From Notospermus geniculatus (taxonomy: Eukaryota; Nemertea; Pilidiophora; Heteronemertea; Lineidae), in the NCBI GenBank assembly GCA_002633025.1, contig NMRB01001335.1, forward strand, positions 1 to 64,000: DNA of 64,000 bases. The letters are read 5' to 3'. The notes beneath the pieces were generated by a model. It worked only from the letters and a program-made list of their open reading frames with translations, searched no databases and was not told the DNA's origin. The stretch's first letter is position 1, and every line of letters begins with the position of its first letter. The position numbers and the translations under genes are program-made. Positions 20,163 to 32,500 of the stretch are shown here, one piece after another.

Positions 20163-23100
20163 ATGAAGATCCTGATAATGATGCTGGTGTTTGGAGCTGT
20201 TTCAGCAGAAAACGCTTTGCCAGATGATCCATTTATCACTGTCTGGAACGTTCCAAGTAGAAGATGCGGGCGACTTAAGCCTAAAGTTGAATTGGATCTA
20301 GCTAAGTATAATATTGTTGCCAACGCCGGCCAGGAGTATGAGGGAAAGGTTATGACCCTTTTCTTCAAGAAAATGGGAATGTTTCCACATATTGGTCACC
20401 ACAACGGAAAAGATAAGAACCCAAAACCATCGCACGGAGGGGTTCCACAGGTACGTGAATTCTGACACTACAAGATTCCGAAAAGTAGCCTATCCGACAA
20501 TTTATAAAGTCAAAACGCCCAATCTCATGGTTGTTTCAGATTGGTGCCACCCCCGCGGCTGCACACTACCAAAAAACGCTGCACCAATATCAGACTGATT
20601 GTTAGTTTTGTTAGTTAACACCAAGTTAGGGATTGTGACAGGAAAAGTTAAATTAACAGACTTTTATCTTTTCAACTTTTGTGCAACCGGCCGTGTTGTC
20701 ATCAAAGGACGAAATCATTCAAAAGTTATAAATGTATGAAGGGGCCCTTTTTGAAATACCTGATTCGGCCAGGTCCTACATGATTTTGTTACTTGGGGGT
20801 GGGGTGGGGTGGGGGTGGGGTGGGGGTAAAGATTTAAGTAGTGAAGAACACCGCGGGTGATTGTAACAGCTCACCAGGTGAGCTAATAAAAGAATGAAGG
20901 CAGATGTTATACATGTATACCAGAATTAGCTTTAGAAACAATGATTGTATTTGATAAAAGGACTGCTTTTCCTTGTTACCTTGCGTAAAGCTAGCGGCTG
21001 TTCTTTTAACATACTTTTTATTGTTTCAGAATGGAAGTCTTTCCGATCACCTTCGACTATTGAAAGAACATATAAAAGATAAAATACCCGATCAGTCATT
21101 CAATGGACTGGCTATCTTTGACCAAGAGTGGTGGATGGCTTCCTGGGAACTCATGCATAGCGTCTATAAGGTCTATAAAACAACGTCATACAAGCTGGTC
21201 ACGCAACAGAAAGGATGGAGCGAAGAGGAAGTAGAGAAAAGGCTCCGAAAGGAAAAACCGCACTGGAAAAAACACAGTGTTGAAGTAGGAGCGAGAAAAG
21301 AGATCAGGAAAGAGGCGGAAAGGCAGTTTAATATCGCTGCAAGGTAGGCCGAATCCTGTTGGTTCCATTTCAATTCAATAAACATTACGGCTATCATCTC
21401 ATCCAATAAAAAGCACAAAGAGCGACACACAAAATGATATAATACGAGAAGTCGTCTCTCCAAAATTTCTTTCTAGTAAGAGATTAAGAGATTTTTTAAA
21501 GAGGTTTTTTAATCTCTTACCAGAAAGTGCCTGAGGAAGACCCCGCTTGGGGTCGAAGATTTGCGAAATTTTGGAGAGACGACTTCGTATTATATCATTT
21601 TGTGTGTCGCTCTTTGTGCTTTATTTTTGGATGGTTATCACGTCAGTGTCAATGCAAAAAGCCTTTTTTTACTTGAATGCCTGCTTTCCTTTTCATCCAA
21701 CCATTATTACCTGATGTAAAATTTTCGATTCCAGTTTGTGAAAGAACAGCGTGCTCTGCAATTCATTCCGTTATATTTATTTCAGAGAATACTTGGAAGG
21801 GTCCCTGATTGAAGCCAAGAAATTGAGACCAGGTGGGAACTGGGGATATTATCATTATCCTTACTGCATCAACACCAAACCCGATAGGACGCGATGTACA
21901 CCAGAAGTCAGAGCTAAAAATGACAGGCAAGGTTTTTTTCGGGTTTCATTCAAAGTTATCAGAAAATAACGAACATCTTTAGTGATTCTCGTCATAGTTC
22001 TTGCAAAGGCCTAGGACACCATCAGGACGATGGCACATCATTTGATGTTGGGTTTTACATGCAAAGCTTCACCGCGAGACTATAAATGCAAACGGCTTTC
22101 GTTTATTTCAGGATACTTTGGTTTTACAAAGCCTGCCAAGCTCTTTATCCTTCCACCTATCTGTCAACCATAATGTCTCCTGCACAGTTCATATATGGAG
22201 GCCTAGAGGAAGCTTTCAGGCTTGGAGACAAATTCACACCACCCAAACCTGTCTGGCTGTATTCAACATTCCGGTACAGAGATGAAACAACAAAATTCTA
22301 CTCAGAGGTAAGTAACGATGATAAATAAAAGGCAATTTCCAGAGTGTTTGCGAATTTTCGACCCCAACCGGGGTCTTCTTCAGGCTGGAACTTTACAATC
22401 CAAAACTCTAGAACAGACTGAGCTGAAACCCAAATGTAGACATTTGGTAGAGGTAAGTAACGAAGGATGAAAGTTCATCCATTTGTACAGTTATGGCATC
22501 CTTTGAGTCAGCCCCCAAAAGGATGAGAAATAGGATGAGAAATTTAATAAACAGTAAGTTATCAATTTAAAATGGCCGCCGGGCCAAAATTCTGAAAAAG
22601 ATGTAAAACCATCATTTCCAATAAGATAAAATACGTAAGAATATGTTTTCCTGTCTCAGTGGGCCCATGTTTCTATCTATTGGCAATACATTTATAGGGT
22701 CCCAAGCCACCCATTTAAAAGTTAGCTGTACATCAGTTTCCAAGCCCATGTATATAATGCTCTGATTTTGCTCCAATGATAAAATCAGTACCCAAAATTC
22801 AAACGGCTCTATCTTCTAAACGCACCATTTGCGGAACTTAAGAATTGGGTTTTTGTGGTCAGTAGGATAGAAACTAACCCACAAACCCAAAAATGTTTTT
22901 GTACTTGAGATGTGAATTAAATCTTTGTTAGCTCCCAGACTATTAGTTTCATTCAGATATCAACCATTGATATTCTTGCTTTGATTGACAGTCATGATTC
23001 ACATATGAACGAGTTGCTGACAAAAAATATTTACCCGTTCCGTCATTTCAGCGAGATTTGATCTACAGCTTCAAACTGGCAGCTGACACTGGCTCTCATG

Positions 23101-23399
23101 GTATCGTCCTTTGGGCCAGTTCATCCGATTTCAAAACTCCTGAGCAGTGTACAACCTTCAAGACCTATCTGGACGAAACCTTCGGTCCGTTGGTTAAAAA
23201 GATCACCGACGACGCTCGGAAGTGCCGCGATACGATTTGCGGTGGCAAGGGCCGATGTCAGCGGAAAGATATAAAGGAGTTGATGACTGAACCAGACGCA
23301 ACTTTCATGCCAAAGTTTAAGGCGGTCAGGGCGAAAATTGCCTCTTGGAAGCCTACTGCTGACGAAGATTACAGTAAAACCTATGTGTGCAGGGTTTGA
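20163..23399 (+). CDS. hyaluronidase-like gene B (5 exons, truncated C-terminus)
   Basis: Exons 20163-20450, 21030-21343, 21786-21926, 22112-22307 and 23052-23399 give 428 residues. A signal peptide (residues 1-16) is followed by PFITVWNVP. The family's catalytic Asp-x-Glu pair is Asp127/Glu129 in FDQEWW. WGYYHYPYC with a second Cys is in exon 3, and HGIVLWASS in exon 5. Exon 5 has three clustered Cys of the EGF-like module, but against gene F an 11-bp deletion after the VC codons (near 23390) shifts the frame to an early TGA, removing the next two Cys. Exon 3 ends AG|GCAAGG, a GC donor instead of GT. All exon phases match the paralogs. The catalytic part looks intact. Whether the shortened EGF-like module is tolerated, or reflects an assembly error, is open. 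Confidence 0.85.
20797..20827 (+). repeat. G-rich (GGGGT)n tract
   Basis: Repeated GGGGT/GGGGGT units in intron 1 of gene B. By composition they could form a G-quadruplex in the transcript. Confidence 0.7.
21401..21634. mobile_element. hairpin MITE in intron 2 of B
   Basis: AAGCACAAAGAGCGACACAC and its complement GTGTGTCGCTCTTTGTGCTT bound the element. GTCGTCTCTCCAAAATTTC and its mirror, and AAGACCCCGCTTGGGGTCGA, lie inside. It is related to the hairpin in intron 2 of gene A. Confidence 0.7.
21921..21932 (+). promoter_or_regulatory. GC splice donor of gene B exon 3
   Basis: The sequence at the end of exon 3 is TGACAG|GCAAGG. In C, D, E and F the same position reads TGACCG|GTAAGT. A strong AG|GCAAG match is the usual form of GC-AG introns, so splicing is plausible. 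No GT in the next bases keeps the conserved phase. Confidence 0.7.
22335..22420. mobile_element. partial GACCCCNNTTGGGGTC MITE, inverted copy
   Basis: GCGAATTTTCGACCCCAACC, GGGGTCTTCTTCAGG and AACTTTACAATCCAAAACTC match 8205-8300 in the opposite orientation. In intron 4 of gene B. Confidence 0.45.
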
Positions 23400-23605
23400 A
23401 GGGGAACACTGCTCTCCAAAAGCTTAGATGCAGTATCAAAGACTGCTCTAAAAATGCTTAGATCATTCAACTGTAAAAGGTCATCATGTGTTTTGATAAT
23501 CAATTGATTTGAATTCAACAAGTTTAGATAATGCTTGACTACGTTGATCAAGACCAATCGAGCGAATTTTTTGATTACCGCTTTAATACAGACGGATCTC
23601 TATCT

Positions 23606-23850
23606 AATAAAAGTAGTTTACTGCGAAGTGATGTAAAGGCGGTGACAGACTGGCGCGTAAGCAACGCGTCGGGAAAGAGTTCAACCAATCAGAGAGGCGG
23701 TAACACGGACCGAAACACATACCGAAGAATCTGATTGGCGGATTGCAAACTCGATCGTTTCCTTTTGTCATTTTGATTTTGCTCACTGAAGCTGAAAATG
23801 TGACCATGTATTTTAGAAGACAGATTAATGTTGTAAAAAGTCGCAATAAA
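23606..23850 (+). promoter_or_regulatory. 3' processing blocks of gene B
   Basis: AATAAA at 23606-23611 (block 1) and at 23845-23850 (block 2, CGCAATAAACTACC), the latter followed by a T-rich stretch. A half MITE (GGTGACAGACTGGCGCG, 23636-23745) separates them. Conserved position in all copies suggests block 2 is the main poly(A) signal; this is inference. Confidence 0.5.
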
Positions 23851-24329
23851 CTACCCAAAACAAATAGATGTCTCTTTTTTGCGAATTATTTCTGCGAAGA
23901 AATGAGTATATGAAGATGGTGGGCGGACTGTTCCTTCCGACGCCGATGTATAGTTTTTGAATGTTCCCTATCTGTCAGTGTTTCCCTACTATTGTCTGAA
24001 ATCAATGGAAGCAGAAAGAAACACACAAAACCAGACGGATCCAGCAGAGCCTAATCTCGATCCGACTGTTCAATCGCTTGCTCTACTCCCTCTGCAAAGC
24101 TCCCTACAGCCCAACTTATTCCTCTTGTTCCCACCAACCTCAACTTCAGGTAGCTCCTAAAACTGATCACCCAGGAAGGATTGATGCGGATCATGGAATG
24201 TCGATTTTCTGTTCCTTCTCGTCAGCTGTTTGTTGTTCCTCCCACAGATCTGTTGGCTGTTCCTGCTTCGGAAACTATTTACTGTTTCTTCTCCAGCCCA
24301 TTGATTTGCTGTTCTTTCTCCAATCTGTA

Positions 24330-24735
24330 GATGGTGTTCCTTCTCCAGATCTGTTTGCTGTTCCTTCTCCAGATCTGTTTGCTGTTCCTTCTCCAGATCT
24401 GTTTGCCGTTCCTTCTCCTGATCTATTTGCTGTTCCTTCTCCAGATCTGTCTGCTGTTCCTTTTCCTGATATTCGCTGCTCCTTCCCAAGATTTTGCTCA
24501 GTTCCTTCTCCAGATCTGTTTGCTGTTCCTTCTCCAGATCTGTTTGCCGTTCCTTCTCCTGATCTATTTGCTGTTCCTTCTCCAGATTTGTCTGCTGTTC
24601 CTTCTCCTGATCTATTCGCTGCTCCTTCCCTAGATTTTGCTCAGTTCCTTCTCCAGATCTGTTTGCTGTTCCTTCTCCAGATCTGTTTGCTGTTCCTTCT
24701 CCTGATCTCTCTGCTATTTCTTCACCAGATTTGTT
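24330..24735. repeat. 24-bp minisatellite array 1 (CCTTCTCCAGATCTGTTTGC)
   Basis: About 17 units of CCTTCTCCAGATCTGTTTGC plus TGTT, with variants such as CTGATCTATTTGC. Because 24 is divisible by 3, frames stay open on both strands. The minus strand reads repeats of QQTDLEKE and the plus strand reads VPSPDLFA and LLFLLQIC. I take these as repeat artefacts, not a gene. Confidence 0.85.
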
Positions 24736-25753
24736 TTTGACGAAATGCACGAAATATGAACTAATAGTTGATTATTATTGGAAGCCAAGCCAATGGAAAA
24801 GATTTTGTGCGTGGTTACAATATTGGACATGTTGGGTATTCACAACCTTCCTATATTAGGCCTATTCTATTACTTTCAAGAGGATATTTATCTGAATCCC
24901 TATGTTTACTAACCTGCAGCAGAAAGCATGAAGTAGACAGCTGTGATGCAGATGTTTTTATTTCGTTTCAAATGGACTTCATATCTCTAGACCCATGTTT
25001 CAGTAACCTGTGGTAGAAAGGATCCAACAGCTGATAAAACCTGAAGATTGTTTTTCAGAGGACTCCAAATCTCTTCACGGAAACTAGTAGTAGAAAGCGT
25101 GGGGCAGCTGATGGGCCACAGATGATCTGGGTCTCTTTCAAGAGAACTCCAAATCTCTTGACCAATGTTTAGAACAACCATCAGGAGAACGCATGGAACA
25201 ATTGAGGGCAGCAGGTGTTTCAACCCCTTTCAATTCAAATTGATTTCATGATATGATGCCCTCTTGAAATTACAAAGGGAGTGGAGTGCATTGGATATCC
25301 AGGATGATACATGTGGAATGCATGGAATATCACTAGGTTCAATTGTACAATTAGCAAGATAAGGTTGGGAATGGAAGTCAGAGTTACAATTTACATGTCT
25401 GTAAAAACACTGCCATGTAGCCATGCAAGAAACCTCAGTGTAATTCAGTTGTACACTTGACAACGACACTGATAGAAACGTCGTGTTAAAATAGAATCTA
25501 GAAAGAGAGCAACAAATTGCAAAATTGTTCGTGTCGCGTGTCACCCGAGGTAAAGCGAGCCTTATGAGCATGCGCACTTCATTCCATAGGGCTATAATGC
25601 TGTTGGTGTCGCTGAGTTTTATGAAGACCGAATATGAGCCAACTGATTGTCTACGAGCAGTTCAGTGAGGAGAAACACACACAAACCACCAATGTTCTTG
25701 GGTTTTTCATGTCGAGTAAAAACAGAGGTTTTGATGGCAACAGACATTCCTGC

Positions 25754-26318
25754 GAAAGCCCAGAAGGCTCATTCAAAGTTCAGTATTGAAACTCCGATTT
25801 CAATATATATTGAACTGTCCACTTCAATATTGAAATCGGATATTTTCAACTTATAAAATCCATCAAATTTACACTATATCTGAATTCAGCGAAAACCTTC
25901 AGACTAGAGGAGTGCATATCTTGGACTGACTTCAAATACTTTTGATACAGATATTGGAATACAGAAGCGGCAAATTTTGCCTTTAATGAAAAGCTGAATT
26001 CCCTCTGTTCGAATATTAATGCACAGAATAGTGTGGTTCAATATTGAATAGTGTGGTTCAAAGTCATGTTTATAAGAAATTGAAATAACATCGGTTAAAG
26101 TTATATTCCTAAATATAATTAAAATCTTTGTTGAGATACTGAAGAGGGAGAGACACCGTTTATAACTCATCGCTAATTCTTTTGTGGTAACATTCGTTAA
26201 GTGTAAATCTGATGGTGTTTATAAGTTGAAAATATCCGATTTCAATATTGAAGTCGACAGTTCAATATTGAAATCGGAGTTTCAATATTGAATTTTGAAT
26301 GAGCCTTCTGGGCTTTCC
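25754..26318. mobile_element. 565-bp foldback element (AAAGCCCAGAAGGCTCATTC ends)
   Basis: GAAAGCCCAGAAGGCTCATT at the left and AATGAGCCTTCTGGGCTTTC at the right are complementary. The arms continue inward through repeated TTCAATATTGAAATCGGA and AATATCCGATTTCAATATTG for about 100 bp each. The AT-rich interior is non-coding. Confidence 0.7.
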
Positions 26319-26391
26319 AGTTCAAATATTTCCCCATTCGGTCATCATACTAGTATTGTCGGAAACATCATGGCATACCAAAACTGCTGAC

Positions 26392-26399
26392 TACATGTA
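26392..26399. other. TACATGTA insertion at a TA conserved in paralogs
   Basis: Gene C reads GACTACATGTAATTCTGCG where A (7106), F, G and H read GACTAATTC or a close variant. A clean gain of CATGTA at TA. In gene E a Tc1-like element sits at this same place (48225-48767). Confidence 0.7.
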
Positions 26400-26439
26400 A
26401 TTCTGCGTTGCAGAGAGGCCCATGCCAGATGCTGAAGAG

Positions 26440-26585
26440 AATTGAGTTTCATTGTCTCGTGGTCAAGGGCATCCCAGCTGAGTCAATTTACCTTGAGTCC
26501 GTTTTCATTAAATAGGCCTACCCGTTCGCCAGCCTGGCATTGTCAGGTTTGCAACCCACAGGAAGTCGTCAGGTACTCTTCCAAA
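26440..26585 (+). promoter_or_regulatory. promoter and 5'UTR block of gene C
   Basis: CATCCCAGCTGAGTCAAT with E-box CAGCTG, TATA-like TTAAATAGGCC at 26508 (78 bp before the ATG), then CAGCCTGGCATTGTCAGG and CTCTTCCAAAATG. Same order as in the other copies. Confidence 0.55.
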
Positions 26586-29500
26586 ATGAAGATCCTGATA
26601 CTGATGCTGATGTTTGGAGCTGTTTTAGCAGAAAACGCTTTGCCAGATGATCCATTTATAATTGTCTGGAATGCAGCAACGTTAAGATGCAACGCAACCC
26701 ACAAAATTGACCTCGACCTAGCTAAGTATGGTATTGTTGCCAACCCCTACATGGCGTACGAGGGAAAAGTTATAACCATTCTCTACAAGAAGATGGGAAA
26801 GTTTCCACACATCGGTCACCACAATCTACTAGATAAAAATCCCGAATCAAAGTACGGAGGGATTCCACAGGTAAGTTAATTTAAGCTACCTTGGTTTAAA
26901 CTTGGCGAACAAGGCGCTGTAATTTCAAATTGTTGGGATTTACAGTCGCCTAGCGCAGATCGACCTTGCGACTGGAAGCAACTACCGGCAATGGCGTTTC
27001 CGGCAACGGTGGGCGACTGGCTGGAAACAGCAGCAACTGATCAGATGCTCAAACAGGTCGAACGCTATTGCCGACCGTTGCCGCTAGTTCCAGCCAGTTG
27101 CTCATGTTCTACTCGTTGCCGACCGTTGCTTCTAGTTCTCTTCAGTCGCTGTCGATATGCGCGCTCTGGCAATGAATTTCCTTTGTTTGTGGCGCACACC
27201 TGGTCATGTGATGGAATCCCGAGTGGCCGGCTCGGAAGACATCGACAATTTCCGTGTAGCATTCAGTTCAGTTGCCTGTTCGATGTGCGCGCTCCAGATT
27301 GAAGTCTGGATTGTGCCACTTGTTGCCGCAATGACCAGTCGTAACCGATGTGCGCTGAGCGCGCACAACGATAGCGACTGTTGAGTTCAGCTGTCTGCCG
27401 CTTGGTAACAGTTAAGATCTGGCAGGCAAGACTGGGTCCATATTCACGAAGCCTTCGCAACTTTCGCAAGTCTATTGTTTGGTTGCACATGCCGTATTGC
27501 AAGAGATTCGCGTCCAGAAATGGCCCGGGGGCACTTGTACATGTACTTGCTCTTCCATCTCCCCATTGGTCGGATCTTTTGAAAGTTTAGGACAGATGGA
27601 GTTCGAGCTAGGTGGACGTTTCTAGTATCTCGTACATGTACATGTACAGTCATGGACATTAATTTATCTACACCTGATACTTTGAATATTTCAAATACTA
27701 CTGGGCCAATTTTAACACGGTTTGTTCCATATGAAAGTACATCTTGTTGGTCATATTTCTGCATCAAAATTTTGGAAATTTGGAAATATCGTATTATGTA
27801 ATAGCTCATCAAAAAATGCTAAAAATCAACATTTTTATTATGTAATTTTTTTGTGACTTTTGTTGCAGTTTGGATAGAGTGGAACTTTCTAAGCATTGTG
27901 GACTTTGTTTCATCAAAATCTGTTGAGTGGTTGCTGAGATATTTGAGATTATCAAAATTTCGATAATTTGAGATTTTTCAATTTTTCACAAAATTTTGAT
28001 ATCAGTGGATAGAGCTCACCTAAAAACCAAGAAGTATGAAGTTTTGGAACTTTTAGCCGAAATTGGCTAGAAGTTAAGCATGTTTTTCAAAATATCAACA
28101 TTTTGATACTTTGAAAAATACGCAATATTTCTGCCCAGTTAAGGCAAAAAGTTCCAAAATTTTGTAAATCCATATTCTGAGGTTAGCTTTATCTAATGGC
28201 ATCAAGATTTCCTACAAAACACGAAAATCTCAAATTATCAAAATTTTGATAATCTCAAATATCTCAGCAACCACTCAACATATCTTGATGAAACAAAGCC
28301 CAAAATCCTTAGAAAGTTCCACTCTATCACAGCTGCAACAAAAATCACAAAACTATTACATAATCAAAAGTTTGATTTTTAGTGTTTTTTTCTGATGAGG
28401 TATTACATAATTACGATATTTCCAAATTTCCAAAACTTTGATGCAGAAATATGACCAACAAGATTGACGGACGCTCCAATGCGGGACTTCAGCTAGCTCA
28501 CCAGATGAGCGAATGAAAGAAAAGGCATGGTGTGAAAGATAAAATCAAGATGAGCTAAGAAACAGTGATTGCTTGCTGAAGGATTGCTTTTCCTTGTTTG
28601 CTTGCATGAGCTTGCTATTTTTGACCTACTTTTTGTTATTTCAGCGTGGAAATCTGACCGATCACCTCATAACATTGGAAAAGCATATAAAAGAAAAAAT
28701 ACCCGATCCGGCATTCAATGGACTGTCTCTCTTTGACCAAGAGTGGTGGATGGCTTCCTGGGAACTCATGCATAGCAAGTATGCACGCTACTTGGACCCA
28801 TCAAGAGAGCTGGTCAGGAATCAACCAGGATGGAGCGAAGCAGAAGTAGTGGAAAAAATCCGAAACGAATACCCGAAATGGACAGAAAGTACGGCTAAAA
28901 AGAAGGTGCACATATGGATTGAGGCAGAAGCGGCAAGACAGTTTAATATTGCAGCACGGTAGGGCGAATCCTCCAGGTTGAATTTCAATTTTCTTTTCAT
29001 CGAAGGTTGAAATCATAACCAGTCTCACCTCATCTAAAAGGGGCTGTTCACTAAAGCGGGGGATCCACTGTTGCGATTTTGGCTTGAGACGGGGTTGCGA
29101 TCCCATGCGATCACCTTATATGGCAATCGGAAGTCCTTATAAGGTGATCGTAAGGCATCGCAACTCCGTCTCAAGCCAAAATCGCAACAGTGGATCACCC
29201 GCTTAAAGGTTCAATAATCTAAGAATTCCATTACCCTGGCCTCTTTCTTGTTTCTGTCATACTCCCCTCACGCCTGACTGCACAAGCCTCTACTGGACAG
29301 GCTACTCAGGGCAACAAGCCAATGAAATGGTCCATGGACCATGTGCTCACCTGGGTAAACGTACCAGAAAAACAAATGACAAACGTAAAATCGAAATGTT
29401 CCAGGGTCATGTATCCTCATTAGATGCACCTGATAAAAAGTTGGAGACAATCCAGTTACAGTTCAGGAGTTACTGGATTTTGAGCTTTGGTTTTGGCCAA

Positions 29501-32500
29501 CTGGTGGCCAAGCGAAGAATCAAATCAGACTGAAAAGTGGTGTCATAGGTCACCTGACGTAGGGATGTATATGTACCAAGTTTCAAGTCAATAGCCCAAG
29601 CAGTTCCCGAAACACGCCATCAAATGAATAAATTTTGAACTTTGACCTCTGTGACCTTGAAAAGTCGGTCAAATCAAAAAAAAACTTACTACTTCATGCA
29701 TCCTCATTAGAAGCATCAATGATAAAAATTTGGAGAGTATCCAGTCATTAGTTCATGAGTTATTGCACTTTTTGTGTTTTTGGTTTCCACCCCTGGGCCC
29801 AGTTCCTGAAACAGCGTTAAATTTAACATGGCGTAAGGGATAACGCCACGTTAGCCAGCGATAGCTAACGTGGCGCTAGATAGTGGTTCCAGAGACAGCG
29901 TTAGCACCAGCGATAACTAACGCTGCCTGACGCCAGCTAACGCCATGTTTAACGCTAGTTGCTAGGGATATGTTTTCTTGACACTGTAAATTCAAGATGG
30001 CAGCCACTGGAGCAACCATGTCAAGCCTGTCAAGAAAAACAGGGAGAAACCACCAAATTCAAGTTTTCCTGAGTCAGTGTCTTGAGTGCAGCATGCAGCA
30101 GAGGATTTTCTGACAGTGAGGGGCAAGTTTGGGGCCAGTATGTGAAAAATAGAAAATCTTCCAAGTTAGAGGCAGTCAGCCAACTTGCGAATATTTCATA
30201 TTTCTTTTTCTGTCTCTAATTTTATAGTTTAGGGCATTATATGGAAAAAATGTACACATAAGTGCCATAAAATGCATTATTTAGGGCCATCTAAGAAAAG
30301 AATGTGGAAGTTAGCGCTGACTTATCGCTGGCTAGAGGTGGGTCATGCAGGCGTTAACTTTAACGCTGACTTAGCGCCATTGTCAGACTATCGCTCTTTC
30401 TGGAACCCGCTTAGCTCCACGTTAAAGTTAACATGGCGTTAACTAGGGTTTAACGCCACGCTAAGGGCTATCGCTGAGTTAGTGTTGTTTCAGGAACTGG
30501 ACCCAGGTCGCCAAACTAAGAGTCAAATCGGACCGAAACTTGGTGTCATAGGTCATCTGACCTAGGGGTATATATGTACCAAATTTCAGATCAATAACAC
30601 CTGCGGTTACGAAACGTGCCACTTAAAGGCAAAATTTTGAACTTTGACCTCTGTGACCTTGAAAAGTAGGTCAAATCAAAAACCCGTTATATATGTAATG
30701 TACCCTCATTAGATACACCTATGATAAAAATTTGGAGGTGATCCATTCATTAGTTCAGGAGTTATTGCACTTTTTGTGTTTTTGGTTCCCGCCATCTGGT
30801 GGCCAAGCTAAGAGTCGAATCGGACCGAAACTTGGTGTCATAGGTTATCTGACCTAGGGGTATATATGTACCAAGTTTAAGATCAATAGCTCCAGCGGTT
30901 ACGAAACGTGCCCTGCTAAAACCTAGCGTCCACTAGGGCGCGGACAAGACGCGGAACGCAAATTTAGCAATTCCGCATTCATTCCGCAACCTCTCCGCAT
31001 ATTCTTGAAAGACTCCGTTCACTGTCTTTATCATTCCTAAGCACTTCCCGGCATTTCCGCACGTTCGGGAGAGGGCGAAATTTCCGCATCCAAATTTTGA
31101 TCGAGACCAAAATTTCGACGCGGAAATGACCTTCCCGACACCTTCGGCAACTTGTCTGCATTGTCGTGCGGACATCGTCAGGACATCCCGCCTTTCTGTA
31201 ACACTTCTGCAAACGCTCCTGAAAGCTTCCGNTAGTAAGGTCCCAGGAAACGATGATTCGCACACTTTTTTTCGTGTCTGACGCGGAAAGGATGCCGAAA
31301 TGGCATAATTTGCTTCCGCAACCCTTCCTAATCTTGTCGGCGCTCTAGTGGACGCCACCCATAACGGACGACGACGACGGACGACGACAGACGACGGACG
31401 CAGACCCACGACAAGAGCTCACCAGGTGAGCTAAAAATGTGGTTCTTGGGATTTGGTACAGTTGAGCTCCTTTCCGATTGCAGTTTGTGAAAGAATACCT
31501 TCCTCTGCAGTCTCACCTCGGTACATTTACATTCATTTCAGGAAATACTTGGAACAGTCCCTGATTTTAGCTAAGAAAGTGAGACCAGACGGAAAATGGG
31601 GATTTTATCATTATCCTTTCTGCTACAATACCGATAAAAGAGCTGCCTGGATACGTTGTACAAAAGAGGTCAGAGAGAAAAATGACCGGTAAGTTGTATT
31701 TTCGGGTTTTAGTTATTCCAGTTTATTTCGAGAGGGCAATTAATATTAACGTGGTTTCTATTAAAGGTAAAAGACATAGCTTCCTACCGGACTCGAACCC
31801 ACGGACCCTCGCATAGGCAATTTTCGAGAGGGGTATAAATTAAGGGATTCTAAATTCATTGAAGGCTACTAAGGGATATCTTTAACTGTGAGTACAATAA
31901 ATGAAATAGTTTTCCTATCATTTCAGAATTGAGTGGTTTTACAAACAAATGGATGTCCTTTATCCTTCCGTCTATTTGCAATCCCCCGCAAAAAATATAA
32001 TACCTGCAGACCGCCTCTACGGAAACACAGAAGAAGCGTTTAGGATTGGAAACAAATACTCACCACCCAAACCTGTCTGGCTGTATTCAACAATCAGATA
32101 CATTGACGATACCACTACATTCTTCTCAGCAGTAAGTAAGCTAACGAGGAGTGGAAGTTCCCTCCACAACCAGCGGATTCTGCTGTGTTTGCGGCGAGCG
32201 GTGCCGTTTTCACAGGGTTTTGAATAAATCCTTCTGGTTTAAGACCGTGATTCCGAGGTGTTCGCGGGCGCGGATTAGGAGACGGGCGCGGGTGCGAGTG
32301 AAATCGCTAAAGGGAACTACGTTGGATCAATTTTTTAACACGCCATTTATTGTTAAATCATTGAAGGATTATCCAAAACCCTGTGAAAAAAACCCCGGCG
32401 CGGCGAACCGCAGCGGAAACCGGTTCCGCAGCGGTTTTGCGGCGCCGGGGCGGTTTTCACAGGCATTGGGACAATAAACACACTATGTATTGTTGCATCG

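Larger units (their letters stand above)
23900..26440. other. intergenic B-C, composite repeats, no gene recognised
   Basis: It starts with a unit (23990-24330: AATCAATGGAAGCAGAAAGA onward) that recurs at 34615-34930. The 24-bp minisatellite follows, then a TTCAAGAGG-type repeat (24870-25330), a block shared with 45950-48060 (ACTTCATTCCATAGGGCTAT) and a foldback element. Confidence 0.6.

Noticed and set aside
24157-24750. 197-codon minus-strand frame rich in Gln, Glu and Lys (and similar frames at 44955-45428)
   Set aside because: It is the 24-bp minisatellite read in one frame. Frames on both strands stay open because the period is divisible by 3, there is no splice or start context, and the arrays differ freely in length.
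30933-31409. 158-codon minus-strand frame in intron 2 of C
   Set aside because: It spans an inverted-repeat element and an N, and shows no conserved motif.
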